Below are positions 18,312 to 27,406 of a DNA stretch of 64,000 bases, one piece after another. Location of the stretch: the NCBI RefSeq assembly GCF_014395975.1, contig NZ_CP060714.1, forward strand, positions 558,001 to 622,000, written 5' to 3'. The notes beneath the pieces were generated by a model. That model was not told where the DNA came from, searched no databases, and worked only from the letters and a program-made list of their open reading frames with translations. The stretch's first letter is position 1; every line of letters begins with the position of its first letter. A program made the position numbers and the translations under genes. Origin of the DNA: Diaphorobacter ruginosibacter (GTDB lineage Bacteria > Pseudomonadota > Gammaproteobacteria > Burkholderiales > Burkholderiaceae_C).

Positions 18312-18346
18312 TGCAGCGGCGACATGGCTTCTGCCAGAATGAGGCC

Positions 18347-18787
18347 ATGAAAACGACGCAGCACGATATGACTTCGAACGCAGAGCAGCCCCAGCCGGCC
18401 GAAGGCTACGCGGGCAACGTGAGTCCCCAACTGGCGTGGCACTGGGTGCAGGCCGGGGAGGCCATCCTGATCGATGTGCGCACCGATGCCGAGCGAGAGT
18501 GGGTGGGCAAGGTGCCCGGAGCGGTTGCCGTGGCATGGAAGCAGTGGCCGGGCATGGCAATGAATGCGGCATTCGACGAGATGCTGCGCGCGGCCGTGCC
18601 GCAAGGCGGCAAGGCCGTGATGCTCTGCCGCAGTGGCGTGCGCTCGGTGGCCGCGGCCCGGCGTGCGGCGGAACTGGGCATCGAGGCCTACAACATCCTG
18701 GAAGGTTTCGAAGGTGATCCGGATGCCAACGGCCAGCGCAATCGCGTCGGCGGCTGGCGCTTTCACGGCCTGCCCTGGAACCAGTAG
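18347..18787 (+). CDS. rhodanese-like domain protein
   Basis: A 146-residue single-domain rhodanese (sulfurtransferase fold). The N-terminal half has the substrate-side motif ILIDVRTDAEREWVGKVPGA. The active-site loop CRSGVRS has the catalytic cysteine. A C-terminal EGFEGD...NGQRN motif and GWRFHGLPW follow, as in short rhodaneses of betaproteobacteria. The ATG at 18347 was chosen from several in-frame candidates (18302, 18368). A bidirectional terminator follows. Sulfur acceptor unknown. Confidence 0.88.
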   Translation: MKTTQHDMTSNAEQPQPAEGYAGNVSPQLAWHWVQAGEAILIDVRTDAEREWVGKVPGAVAVAWKQWPGMAMNAAFDEMLRAAVPQGGKAVMLCRSGVRSVAAARRAAELGIEAYNILEGFEGDPDANGQRNRVGGWRFHGLPWNQ

Positions 18788-18847
18788 GATGTGGCGCCGG
18801 CCTGCCGCTGCAATGCGGGATCGCATGAATAGAAAAGGTCAATAGAA

Positions 18848-18888
18848 AAAAGCCAGACGGCCTTGAGGCTGCCTGGCTTTGCTTTTTT
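18848..18888. terminator. bidirectional intrinsic terminator
   Basis: Stem with arms AAGCCAG/CTGGCTT and GGCCT/AGGC, an A-rich flank on the left and GCTTTTTTG on the right. It sits between the convergent rhodanese and LysM genes and can serve both strands. Confidence 0.8.
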
Positions 18889-18946
18889 GCCTTTCCGTTT
18901 GCTCTGCCGCAGCGCGATGGGTATGGGCCGCGGCAGGCAGGAGGCA

Positions 18947-19417
18947 TTACTGCGGCGGAATGCGCAGTTTCTGGCCTGGGTAGATCTTGTTGGGATCGGA
19001 CAGCATGGGCTTGTTGGCCTCGAAGATCACGGGGTACTTGTTGGCATCGCCGTAGTACTTCTTGGCGATGGCGGACAGCGTGTCGCCGCGCACCACGTCG
19101 TGGTACTGGGCTTCCGGCTCCGGATTGGTCACGCTCATCTGGTTGTCCACGGACTGCACGCTGGCCACGTTGCCGCAGCACAGGGTGACCTTTTCCTTGG
19201 CGGCCTGTGTGGGAGCCACGCCGGACACCTTCACCGCACCGGTGGCACCGTCGAATTGCACCTTGACGTCGCTGACGCCGAGATTCTGCGCACCGATGTA
19301 GGTCTCGATGGCAGATGCGGCCTTGGCGTTCAGATCCTCCGAAGGCGCTGCGGCCTGGGCGGAGGAACCGCCGAAGAGTTTCTCACCTGCTTCTTTGATG
19401 AAACTAAACAATCCCAT
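18947..19417 (-). CDS. kbp: BON and LysM domain protein (Kbp/YgaU-like)
   Basis: A 156-residue protein with a BON domain (about residues 30-95) and a C-terminal LysM domain (about 105-155; YHDVVRGDTLSAIAKKYYGD and KIYPGQKLRIPPQ). The N-terminal GLFSFIKEAGEKLFG is the conserved start of the Kbp/YgaU group, the cytoplasmic potassium-binding protein of Escherichia coli. No signal peptide is seen. Two adjacent cysteines (CC) within the BON domain are unusual but not informative on their own. Older annotations call this protein LysM peptidoglycan-binding. Confidence 0.9.
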   Translation of the reverse strand: MGLFSFIKEAGEKLFGGSSAQAAAPSEDLNAKAASAIETYIGAQNLGVSDVKVQFDGATGAVKVSGVAPTQAAKEKVTLCCGNVASVQSVDNQMSVTNPEPEAQYHDVVRGDTLSAIAKKYYGDANKYPVIFEANKPMLSDPNKIYPGQKLRIPPQ

Positions 19418-19605
19418 GCTGTGATCTCCTGAGGTTGGGGGAAGGTTGGGGGAATTGAGCGACTTGCCACTGTAAGGGCATCCCCTGACTGTCCGTGTCA
19501 GCGATTTACCCTAAGTTCGTTGGATGCGTCTGGCAAGGCTTACATTCTGCACCGTGGTTTCGCCGGGCAAGTGTTAAATCTCGAAAACTCTGGATAATCT
19601 CGGGC

Positions 19606-20385
19606 ATGACATTTCTGGCCATCGATGTGGGCAACACCCGGCTCAAATGGGCGTTGTTCGATGCTTCCCGACCCGGCGCCAATCTCCTGGCGCATGGTGC
19701 CGAGTTCCTGGACCATATTGACCGTCTGGCGGAAGGGCCGTGGGCTTCGCTTCCGGCGCCCGAGCGCATGCTGGGCTGCGTGGTGGCCGGTGATGCGGTC
19801 AAGCGCCGCGTGGCAGAACAGATGGAGCTATGGGACGTGGCCTCGCAATGGGTCGTTCCGTCGACCCAGGAAGCGGGACTTGTCAACGGCTACGATCATC
19901 CCTCACGGCTGGGGGCGGATCGCTGGGTGGCCATGATCGGCGCACGCCATCGCATGCTGGCGCAGGGGCCCGCGCGTCCCCTGGTGCTGGTGATGGTGGG
20001 GACGGCTGTCACGGTGGAGGCCATCGACACCGACGGGCGCTTCCTCGGCGGCCTGATTCTCCCGGGCCACGGCATCATGCTGCGGGCCCTCGAAACCGGC
20101 ACGGCCGGCCTGCACGTGCCCACGGGCGAGGTGAGGCCGTTCCCGTCGAACACCAGCGATGCGCTCACCAGCGGCGGCACCTATGCGATCGCCGGTGCCG
20201 TGGAGCGCATGTACCAGCATCTCAAGGACCATTGCGGCATGGAACCTGCCTGCATGATGACGGGCGGCGCGGGCTGGAAGATGGCCCCCAGCATGACGCG
20301 GCCCTTCGAACTCGTCGAACAGCTGATCTTCGACGGTCTGCTGGAGATTGCCGCGAGCCGCAGCCGCACCACGGTGGCGCTGTGA
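19606..20385 (+). CDS. coaX: type III pantothenate kinase
   Basis: First enzyme of coenzyme A synthesis, of the ASKHA-fold CoaX type. The 259-residue protein starts FLAIDVGNTRLKWALFD (phosphate-1 motif). The family segments GADRWVAMIGAR, VMVGTAVTVEAID and GGLILPG follow. The ATG at 19606 was chosen because the upstream in-frame residues do not look coding. CoaX genes often sit after birA in betaproteobacteria; no birA is present here. Confidence 0.95.
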   Translation: MTFLAIDVGNTRLKWALFDASRPGANLLAHGAEFLDHIDRLAEGPWASLPAPERMLGCVVAGDAVKRRVAEQMELWDVASQWVVPSTQEAGLVNGYDHPSRLGADRWVAMIGARHRMLAQGPARPLVLVMVGTAVTVEAIDTDGRFLGGLILPGHGIMLRALETGTAGLHVPTGEVRPFPSNTSDALTSGGTYAIAGAVERMYQHLKDHCGMEPACMMTGGAGWKMAPSMTRPFELVEQLIFDGLLEIAASRSRTTVAL

Positions 20386-20409
20386 CGGCGTAAAGGGCTG
20401 GGGGGATAC

Positions 20410-21099
20410 TCAGGCGGCCGCGTTCGCCTGTGCCTCGGCCTGTCGCACCCCATAGGCGTCGATCAGGTGCCGCAGGTGCGCCTGCTGGCCGCTGGTGGCG
20501 TAGGGGGCCAGCAGGCTCAGCACATGGGCCGCGCTGCGCAGGGCCGCGTTCTGTGCGTTGTCTTCCTCCAGCGCCTTGCGCGGATCGCGCACGTACTCAT
20601 AGCTGAGCCAGTAAACCTGCACCACCACCATGCTGGTGCCCACGGTGTCCCAGCCGAGAGGGGGCGCGAGCAGGGCGCGATGGCTTTGCATGGTCGAAAG
20701 CAGGGCATTCATGCTGCGGCCGAGAGCATCCATCCATTCGCGCACGCGTGCCTCGAGATGGCGGTTGCGCGACAGCAGCTCGTTGAGATTGCGGAAGACG
20801 AAGCGGTACTGCCAGTTGGCTTCGAAGAGCGAGTGCAGGAAGAACCAGGCATCCTCCACGTTGGTGACCGCGTCGGCGGCGTCGAGGATGGGTTGCAATG
20901 CCTGTTCGTACTGAAGGAACAGCGCGTTGACCAGATCGTCCTTGGCGGGGAAGTGGTAGTAGAGATTGCCCGGGCTGATGCCCATGTCGGCCGCAATCGC
21001 ATTGGTGGATACGCCGGGCTCGCCGAACCGGTTGAAGAGCGCGAGACTGCTCTCGAGAATTCGCTGCGCGGTGCGGCGCGGTGCTTTGCGGGTCGCCAT
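20410..21099 (-). CDS. TetR family transcriptional regulator
   Basis: A 229-residue repressor-type protein. The N-terminal helix-turn-helix is at about residues 10-60 (STNAIAADMGISPGNLYYHFPAKDDLV). The C-terminal ligand domain contains AWFFLHSLFEANWQYRFVFRNLNELL, as in the TetR subfamily found near polyhydroxyalkanoate and lipid genes. It reads in the same direction as the phasin-like gene upstream, 165 bases away. Ligand and targets unknown. Confidence 0.9.
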   Translation of the reverse strand: MATRKAPRRTAQRILESSLALFNRFGEPGVSTNAIAADMGISPGNLYYHFPAKDDLVNALFLQYEQALQPILDAADAVTNVEDAWFFLHSLFEANWQYRFVFRNLNELLSRNRHLEARVREWMDALGRSMNALLSTMQSHRALLAPPLGWDTVGTSMVVVQVYWLSYEYVRDPRKALEEDNAQNAALRSAAHVLSLLAPYATSGQQAHLRHLIDAYGVRQAEAQANAAA

Positions 21100-21264
21100 G
21101 CCGGTCTCCTTGTCTCTCTTGCCTTGTCGAGGCTTGCCGAGCCTTCACTCTAACCGCTGCCAAGGGTCGCGCACAGTGGGTAATCGATGAGTGATCTGCG
21201 CGAAATCGAGAGCATCACGCAAAGTGGGAGCACGAGCCTGGGGTCACCCGGGCCTTGGCTGGCC

Positions 21265-21717
21265 TCATGTCTTGCGCTGGCGCGCTCCCGTCGCTGGGGG
21301 CTGCGCGGAGCGTAGTTGCTCGACCTCGCGGGTGAGTTCCTCGACACGCTCCTGCAGCGCCAGCATTTCCTGGCGCGTGGGCAGGCCCAGTCGCTGCGCT
21401 GCCTTGGCGACGCGCTGCTCGAACAGCGATTCCAGCTTGTCCAGCGGCTCGGCGGCGCGTGCATTCATCTTGCTGGCCAGCTGGCTCATCTGTTCGCCGG
21501 CGTGCTGCAGGTGTTCCTGGGCCAGGCTTTGAGCCTGTTTCTGCAGGGCCATGCCGTCCTGCACCAGCGAATTGAAAGCCTTGCTGCCTTGCTGCTGCGC
21601 CTTGGCAAAGGCCCCGAGCCCCGCCAGCCAGATCTGTTCGGTGGACTCCTTGGCCATGTGCGGGAATTGTTCGAAAGGATGGGTTTTCCCGTCGTCGGGG
21701 GGGGATTTGCGGGTCAT
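21265..21717 (-). CDS. phasin-like polyhydroxyalkanoate granule-associated protein
   Basis: A 150-residue protein with an amphipathic, Gln/Ala-rich body: IWLAGLGAFAKAQQQGSKAFNSLV is the typical PhaF/PhaI-type phasin start after about residue 25. A C-terminal coiled coil (LPTRQEMLALQERVEELTREVEQL) fits subunit association. The ATG at 21717 has GGAAGGAG just upstream, which decides against the longer frame from 21774. It probably coats polyester granules; the adjacent TetR gene may be functionally linked. Confidence 0.85.
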   Translation of the reverse strand: MTRKSPPDDGKTHPFEQFPHMAKESTEQIWLAGLGAFAKAQQQGSKAFNSLVQDGMALQKQAQSLAQEHLQHAGEQMSQLASKMNARAAEPLDKLESLFEQRVAKAAQRLGLPTRQEMLALQERVEELTREVEQLRSAQPPATGARQRKT

Positions 21718-21879
21718 GCGGGCTCCTTCCAGGTGATCGTTGCAGGGGACGTTCGGAGAGCAAGTGGATACCAATCAAGCAGGCAGCGCAAGAGTGAGCC
21801 GTCTATGATTGTCCGAACCTGTCCGGTGCCTCTGGGATAATTGCTACTTTTATCCCCTAGCTACAACGGGCATATCACG

Positions 21880-22956
21880 ATGATTCTGGTTACTGGCGGC
21901 GCGGGCTTCATCGGCGCCAATTTCGTTCTGGACTGGCTGGCCGTCAATGACGAGCCCGTGGTCAATGTGGACAAGCTGACTTACGCCGGCAACCTGCAGA
22001 ACCTGCACAGCCTGCAGGGTGATGCGCGCCATCATTTCGTGCAGGGCGACATCGGTGACGGTGAACTCATTGCGCGCCTGCTTGAGGAGCATCAGCCGCG
22101 GGCCATCGTGAACTTTGCTGCCGAATCGCATGTGGATCGCTCGATCCATGGCCCGGAAGACTTCATCCAGACCAACGTGGTGGGCACCTTCCGCCTGCTC
22201 GAGGCGGCGCGCCACTATTGGGCGGCGCTCCCGGATGCGGGGAAGCAGGCCTTCCGCTTCCTGCATGTCTCCACCGACGAAGTCTACGGAACGCTCAAGC
22301 CGAACGACCCGGCCTTCACCGAGGACCACAACTACGAGCCCAACAGCCCGTATTCGGCGAGCAAGGCGGCCAGCGACCACCTGGTACGCGCCTGGCACCA
22401 TACCTATGGCATGCCGGTGCTGACGACGAACTGCAGCAACAACTATGGTCCGTACCACTTTCCGGAAAAGCTCATACCGCTGATGATCGTGAATGCGCTT
22501 GCGGGCAAGCCACTGCCCGTCTATGGCGATGGCATGCAGGTACGCGACTGGCTGTACGTGAAGGATCACTGCAGCGCGATTCGCCGTGTGCTTGACGCCG
22601 GCACGCTGGGCGAAACGTACAACGTGGGGGGCTGGAACGAGAAGCCGAACATCGAGATCGTGAACCTGGTCTGTGCCTTGCTCGACGAACTGCGGCCTCG
22701 CCCGGATGGCCAGGCCTATCGCGAGCAGATCACCTACGTGCAGGATCGCCCCGGCCATGATCGCCGCTATGCGATTGACGCGCGCAAGCTCGAGCGCGAA
22801 CTTGGCTGGAAACCTGCGGAAACCTTCGAAACCGGCATCCGCAAGACCGTGCAGTGGTACCTGGACAACCCGCAGTGGGTATCGGCCGTGCAGACGGGCT
22901 CGTACCGTGACTGGATTTCGCAGCAATACGCACAAGAGCAGAAGGCCACGGCATGA
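21880..22956 (+). CDS. rfbB: dTDP-glucose 4,6-dehydratase
   Basis: Second step of dTDP-L-rhamnose synthesis. The 358-residue SDR enzyme has the NAD motif TGGAGFIGANF near the N-terminus, the catalytic STDEVYG segment (Asp/Glu acid-base pair) and the YSASKAASDH motif with catalytic Tyr and Lys. The ATG at 21880 starts immediately before the Rossmann motif. A GATAAT -10-like hexamer lies at 21836-21841. The gene overlaps rfbD by four bases (ATGA), the first link of a tight operon. Confidence 0.97.
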   Translation: MILVTGGAGFIGANFVLDWLAVNDEPVVNVDKLTYAGNLQNLHSLQGDARHHFVQGDIGDGELIARLLEEHQPRAIVNFAAESHVDRSIHGPEDFIQTNVVGTFRLLEAARHYWAALPDAGKQAFRFLHVSTDEVYGTLKPNDPAFTEDHNYEPNSPYSASKAASDHLVRAWHHTYGMPVLTTNCSNNYGPYHFPEKLIPLMIVNALAGKPLPVYGDGMQVRDWLYVKDHCSAIRRVLDAGTLGETYNVGGWNEKPNIEIVNLVCALLDELRPRPDGQAYREQITYVQDRPGHDRRYAIDARKLERELGWKPAETFETGIRKTVQWYLDNPQWVSAVQTGSYRDWISQQYAQEQKATA

Positions 22957-23843
22957 AGATTCTTCTGCTGGGCAAGGGTGGTCAGGTCGGCTGGGAGCTG
23001 CAGCGCAGCCTGGGCCTGCTGGGTGAGGTGACCGCACTGGACTTCGACAGCACCGGGCATTGCGGTGATTTCTCGCGCCCCGATGATGTGGCGGCCACGG
23101 TGCGCGCCCTGCGGCCCGATGTGATCGTGAACGCTGCCGCGCACACGGCGGTGGACAAGGCCGAGAGCGAGCCCGAGTTCGCGCGCAGGCTCAATGCCAC
23201 GACGCCGGGACGGATCGCGCAGGAGGCTGCGCAGATGGGGGCGATGCTGGTTCACTACAGCACTGACTACGTGTTCGACGGGTCGGGCGAGCGTCCCTGG
23301 ACCGAGTCCGATGCGACCGGGCCGTTGTCGGTCTATGGCCGCACCAAGCTGGAAGGCGAAGAGTTGATTCGCCAGAGCGGTGCCAGGCACCTCATTCTGC
23401 GTACGAGCTGGGTGTTTGCGGCGCGTGGCGGCAATTTCGCCAAGACCATGCTGCGTCTTGCGCAGGAGCGTGACCGCCTCACCGTCATCGACGACCAGTT
23501 CGGTGCGCCCACCGGCGCCGACCTGCTGGCCGATGTGACCGCGCATGGCATCCGCCATCTGCAACAGCATCCGGAGGACGCGGGCCTGTACCACTGCGTG
23601 GCGGGCGGCGTGACGACCTGGTTCGACTATGCACGGTTCGTGATTTCCGAAGCGCAGAAGATCCAGCCGGAGCTGCAGATCAAGGCATCGGACATCGCGC
23701 CGGTGCCGACCTCGGCGTTCCCGACCCCCGCGGCGCGCCCCCACAACTCGCGCCTTGACACCTCGAAGCTGCAGTCCACGTTCGGGCTGACATTGCCGCA
23801 CTGGCAGCACGGTGTCCGGCGCATGCTTACGGAAATCCTGTGA
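22953..23843 (+). CDS. rfbD: dTDP-4-dehydrorhamnose reductase
   Basis: Final reductase of dTDP-L-rhamnose synthesis. The 296-residue SDR protein has the nucleotide-binding motif GKGGQVGWELQ, the STDYVFDG segment and the catalytic YGRTKLEGE. It overlaps rfbB by four bases and precedes rfbA by 32 bases. Confidence 0.96.
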   Translation: MKILLLGKGGQVGWELQRSLGLLGEVTALDFDSTGHCGDFSRPDDVAATVRALRPDVIVNAAAHTAVDKAESEPEFARRLNATTPGRIAQEAAQMGAMLVHYSTDYVFDGSGERPWTESDATGPLSVYGRTKLEGEELIRQSGARHLILRTSWVFAARGGNFAKTMLRLAQERDRLTVIDDQFGAPTGADLLADVTAHGIRHLQQHPEDAGLYHCVAGGVTTWFDYARFVISEAQKIQPELQIKASDIAPVPTSAFPTPAARPHNSRLDTSKLQSTFGLTLPHWQHGVRRMLTEIL

Positions 23844-23875
23844 GCTCACTTCCGTCCATTCGCGAGAACAACCAC

Positions 23876-24766
23876 ATGAGCAACACGCAACGCAAGGGCA
23901 TCATTCTGGCAGGCGGCTCGGGCACGCGCCTGCACCCGGCCACATTGGCAATCAGCAAACAGCTGCTGCCGGTGTATGACAAGCCGATGATCTACTACCC
24001 GCTCTCCACGCTGATGCTCGCGGGTATCCGCGAGATCCTCATCATCAGCACGCCGCAGGACACGCCGCGTTTCGAACAGCTGCTCGGCGATGGCAGCCAG
24101 TGGGGCCTCAGGCTCGAATACGCGGTGCAGCCCAGCCCGGACGGATTGGCGCAGGCCTTCCTGATTGGCGAGAAATTCCTGGACGGCAGCCCGAGCGCAC
24201 TGGTGCTGGGCGACAACATCTTCTACGGCCACGATTTCCATGAATTGCTCGGGAATGCGAGCGCGCGGACCGAGGGCGCCAGCGTTTTTGCCTACCACGT
24301 GCAGGATCCTGAGCGCTATGGCGTGGCGGAATTCGACGCCAACGGCACCGTGCTGTCGCTGGAGGAAAAGCCCGCAAAACCCAAGTCGAGCTACGCCGTC
24401 ACGGGTTTGTACTTCTATGACGAGCAGGTGGTGGAACTGGCCAGGGGCCTGAAACCCTCGCCGCGCGGCGAACTGGAGATCACCGATCTGAACCGCCTGT
24501 ATCTGGAGCAGGGCCAGCTCCATGTGGAAATCATGGGCCGCGGTTACGCGTGGCTTGATACCGGAACGCACGAAAGCCTGCTGGAGGCCGGCCAGTTCAT
24601 CGCGACCCTGGAGCATCGCCAGGGCCTGAAGATCGCTTGCCCCGAAGAGCTGGCGTGGCGCCATGGGTGGATCGACTCGTCACAGCTGGAGCGACTGGCC
24701 AAGCCGTTGACCAAGAGTGGCTACGGCCAGTACCTGATGCGTGTGCTGCAGGAAAAGATCTACTGA
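23876..24766 (+). CDS. rfbA: glucose-1-phosphate thymidylyltransferase
   Basis: First step of dTDP-L-rhamnose synthesis: dTTP plus glucose-1-phosphate. The 296-residue nucleotidyltransferase carries the signature LAGGSGTRLHPAT with the catalytic Arg, then GDNIFYGHDF and EEKPAKPKSSYAVTGLYFYD. The ATG at 23876 gives the usual family length; a GTG at 23840 overlapping the rfbD stop would add 12 residues. Confidence 0.97.
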   Translation: MSNTQRKGIILAGGSGTRLHPATLAISKQLLPVYDKPMIYYPLSTLMLAGIREILIISTPQDTPRFEQLLGDGSQWGLRLEYAVQPSPDGLAQAFLIGEKFLDGSPSALVLGDNIFYGHDFHELLGNASARTEGASVFAYHVQDPERYGVAEFDANGTVLSLEEKPAKPKSSYAVTGLYFYDEQVVELARGLKPSPRGELEITDLNRLYLEQGQLHVEIMGRGYAWLDTGTHESLLEAGQFIATLEHRQGLKIACPEELAWRHGWIDSSQLERLAKPLTKSGYGQYLMRVLQEKIY

Positions 24767-24835
24767 TTCCTTCGAGTCACCGCGATGCCTTGCAGGATCG
24801 CGGAGCGGACTGTGTTTTTTGATTGATTGGATGCC

Positions 24836-25381
24836 ATGAAAGCCACCCGCCTGGCCATTCCCGAAGTCGTGCTGATCGAGCCCAAGGTGTTCGGCGATGC
24901 GCGCGGCTTCTTCTTTGAGAGCTTCAACCAGAAGTCCTTCAACGAAGCGACTGGAACGGATTTCGACTTCGTTCAGGACAACCACAGCCGCAGCCGCAAG
25001 GGCGTGCTGCGGGGCCTGCACTACCAGATCCAGCAGCCCCAGGGCAAGCTGGTGCGCGTGGCCCGCGGAGCGGTCTTCGATGTGGCAGTGGACCTGCGCA
25101 GGGGCTCACCCACTTTCGGTCAATGGGTGGGTGCGGAACTGAGCGAGGACAACCAGCACCAGCTCTGGGTTCCTCCGGGATTCGGCCATGGCTTCGTCGT
25201 GCTCAGCGAAACGGCCGACTTTCTCTACAAGACCACCGATTACTACGCCCCTGCCCATGAGCGCTGCATTCTGTGGAACGACGCGGACATCGGCGTGGAC
25301 TGGCATTTCGATGGCGAGCCGCAGCTCTCGGCCAAGGACGCGCAGGGCACGGCATTCAAGGACGCCGAGGTGTTTGCTTAA
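24836..25381 (+). CDS. rfbC: dTDP-4-dehydrorhamnose 3,5-epimerase
   Basis: Third enzyme of the rhamnose pathway, a cupin-fold epimerase. The 181-residue protein shows FGDARGFFFESFNQ, the catalytic His region VLRGLHYQ, and VPPGFGHGFVVLSETADFLYKTTDYY. It closes the four-gene rfbBDAC operon. The next gene, a glycosidase, is convergent with only 40 bases between stops. Confidence 0.97.
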   Translation: MKATRLAIPEVVLIEPKVFGDARGFFFESFNQKSFNEATGTDFDFVQDNHSRSRKGVLRGLHYQIQQPQGKLVRVARGAVFDVAVDLRRGSPTFGQWVGAELSEDNQHQLWVPPGFGHGFVVLSETADFLYKTTDYYAPAHERCILWNDADIGVDWHFDGEPQLSAKDAQGTAFKDAEVFA

Positions 25382-25421
25382 ACCGGCAAGCCTGGGCGTC
25401 CGCTCTCAGGCGGCGCGGCGA

Positions 25422-27281
25422 CTACTTGCGAACGAACCACTGCATGGCGTCGTAGAGGACATCGGCGCCATCGTTGGTGTTGTCGGGAGCGATGTCGAAG
25501 TGGCGCTTGTCGTCAGCGGCCCGCAGGCGCGCGGGCACCACGGACAGGAAGAACGGGCTGACGAATTTCGCTCCAGCCTGGTAATGCCGGACGAAGGCGT
25601 CCCGTGCGGCCTTCGGATCGTTGCCCTGCAGCGGATTGAATTCCGGCACGCCGTAGGCCTTGATGTGTTTCTTCTTCAGATACTCGAATGCATAGGGGCT
25701 GGCGCCGTACTGGTTGATTCCGGTGCGCCACGGGCTGGTGTTGGAGACCGAGGCATCGGACGCGAACAGCACCGGATTCCACGCGCCGTTGGTTTCCGAC
25801 ACGATTTGATGTGAATACAGCCAGTTCGCCGGAAGCCCTTCGGAGCGCGCGATGCGGTAGAAGCGCGCGAGCATCTGCGTGACCTGGTGGGAGCGGAACT
25901 CGTTCCACTCGCGCGCCAGGGGGTTGTAGTAGACATCCTGCAGCGGCTTGGGCATGTCCAGCCAGTACTGCACGGAGTCCAGCTGACTGGCGTCAGGCAG
26001 ACCCGTCAGCCGAGCCGGCTCGGGAGCGTGGGCCGTCGATGATTGATCGGGTGGCACGACGACGAATTCCCGCTCGCCGATGAGATAGCGCTTGCCGTCC
26101 GAGGTCGCAATGATCTGAGCCACATGCTTGCCCACTGTCAGGGTGCGGAAGTCAATCGTGCTGCGAAAGCCGGTATTGGGAGTGCGCACTTCCTTTTTTG
26201 CGCGATACACGTCCATGCGCCCCAGGCCCCGTGTGACTTCGCCGTGTGGCTTTCCGTCCAGATACAGCGAGAGCTTCTGGATCGTCTGCGCGGGATCCCA
26301 GAGCCAGCCGAACATGGGGAGCGTGCCGCCGGCGAATGCGTCATAGTGCTGCGCGAAGGAGCGCAGCGGTGTCTTGCGGATGTCGAGGGCCGGAGCCTCG
26401 ATATCCGCAAACGCGCCGAAGTGAGAGCCCAGTCTGCGATTGAGCCGCTCCACCGTGTCGTACCTGGCCGTGAGCCAGTCCCTGAACTCCTGCTGGGACT
26501 CGGGGCTGTAGTCGGTCACCTGCATGTTCTGGTACTCCCCGACACCGTTTTCGAAATCGGGGTACATCTGGTGCAGCTCTCCGGCGAGGGTCACTGCAAC
26601 GATGTTCGCGCGCGCCTTGGCATCCAGCGTACCGATCTGGCGCGCCATGTGGCGCAGTGCCTGGAAGCGGTATTGGTTGACGGGAATCGACTCGTCGGTG
26701 CGCAGCGTGAACGGGATGATGCCGTGGCCGATATAGCGGCTGGTGGGAACCGGACCGGACGCGTAGGACAGGAGGTTGCGTGGATCCTTGGCCAATTCCT
26801 GGGACAGGCGGGAGCTGCTGTCATAGTGGTCTCCCATCAGGTACACGACCACGGGGCGATCAATGGCCGAGATCACGTCGAGGTAGCGCCGTGCCTTGTC
26901 GGGGCTCAAGATCCATTGGGCGTCGCGCTCCTCGAACAGTTCCAGCAAGGGGACGAGAAGGGTGTACCCCAGTTTCACCTGGCCTGACGGGCCCCTGGGC
27001 TCCAGCCGGTCCAGCAGCGTCTTGGCCGCCAGGTCCGAAGTGGCATGGTTCCGGACGCACCAGTCCTGGATTTCTTCCAGGGTCTTCAGCTCGGTGTTGC
27101 GGTTTCCGTCATTGCACAGCAATATGCCGGAAACGAGTGGGGTTACGAACAATGGAGCGCGTGGAAGCATCCCGTCTGTCGCAATCTGTGCATGGGCCGA
27201 GCCTGCCAGCCACGCCAATGCGGCCGCTGCTGCTCCTAAATTTCCCCTTTTTTGGTATTTGCGTAACAGTGCGAGCGGCAT
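25422..27281 (-). CDS. secreted GH42-like glycoside hydrolase domain protein
   Basis: A 619-residue protein with a signal peptide ending near residue 31 (GSAHA). Two regions resemble a beta-galactosidase/GH42-like TIM barrel: VTLAGELHQMYPDFENG (candidate acid/base Glu235) with YSPESQQEFRDWLTARYDTVERLNRRLGS-type sequence after it, and SHQIVSETNGAWNP (candidate nucleophile Glu496). Between them, at about residues 325-420, lies what looks like an inserted beta-sandwich (LSLYLDGKPHGEV, then GKHVAQIIATSDGKRYLIG). The ATG at 27281 has AGGA six bases upstream. It is divergent from gspE and convergent with rfbC. I do not recognise a characterised relative; a role in trimming or remodelling surface glycan is inference. 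Confidence 0.7.
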   Translation of the reverse strand: MPLALLRKYQKRGNLGAAAAALAWLAGSAHAQIATDGMLPRAPLFVTPLVSGILLCNDGNRNTELKTLEEIQDWCVRNHATSDLAAKTLLDRLEPRGPSGQVKLGYTLLVPLLELFEERDAQWILSPDKARRYLDVISAIDRPVVVYLMGDHYDSSSRLSQELAKDPRNLLSYASGPVPTSRYIGHGIIPFTLRTDESIPVNQYRFQALRHMARQIGTLDAKARANIVAVTLAGELHQMYPDFENGVGEYQNMQVTDYSPESQQEFRDWLTARYDTVERLNRRLGSHFGAFADIEAPALDIRKTPLRSFAQHYDAFAGGTLPMFGWLWDPAQTIQKLSLYLDGKPHGEVTRGLGRMDVYRAKKEVRTPNTGFRSTIDFRTLTVGKHVAQIIATSDGKRYLIGEREFVVVPPDQSSTAHAPEPARLTGLPDASQLDSVQYWLDMPKPLQDVYYNPLAREWNEFRSHQVTQMLARFYRIARSEGLPANWLYSHQIVSETNGAWNPVLFASDASVSNTSPWRTGINQYGASPYAFEYLKKKHIKAYGVPEFNPLQGNDPKAARDAFVRHYQAGAKFVSPFFLSVVPARLRAADDKRHFDIAPDNTNDGADVLYDAMQWFVRK

Positions 27282-27406
27282 GAATTCCTGCAATGGGTCT
27301 GGATCGGCCTTACTAAGGCTTGGCCGGTATGATGGAGGGTTATGCCGCCGGGGAGCGGCTGAAATTGGAAGCTCCCCCAGGAACCCCTGTGGGGAACAGC
27401 ATTTTT

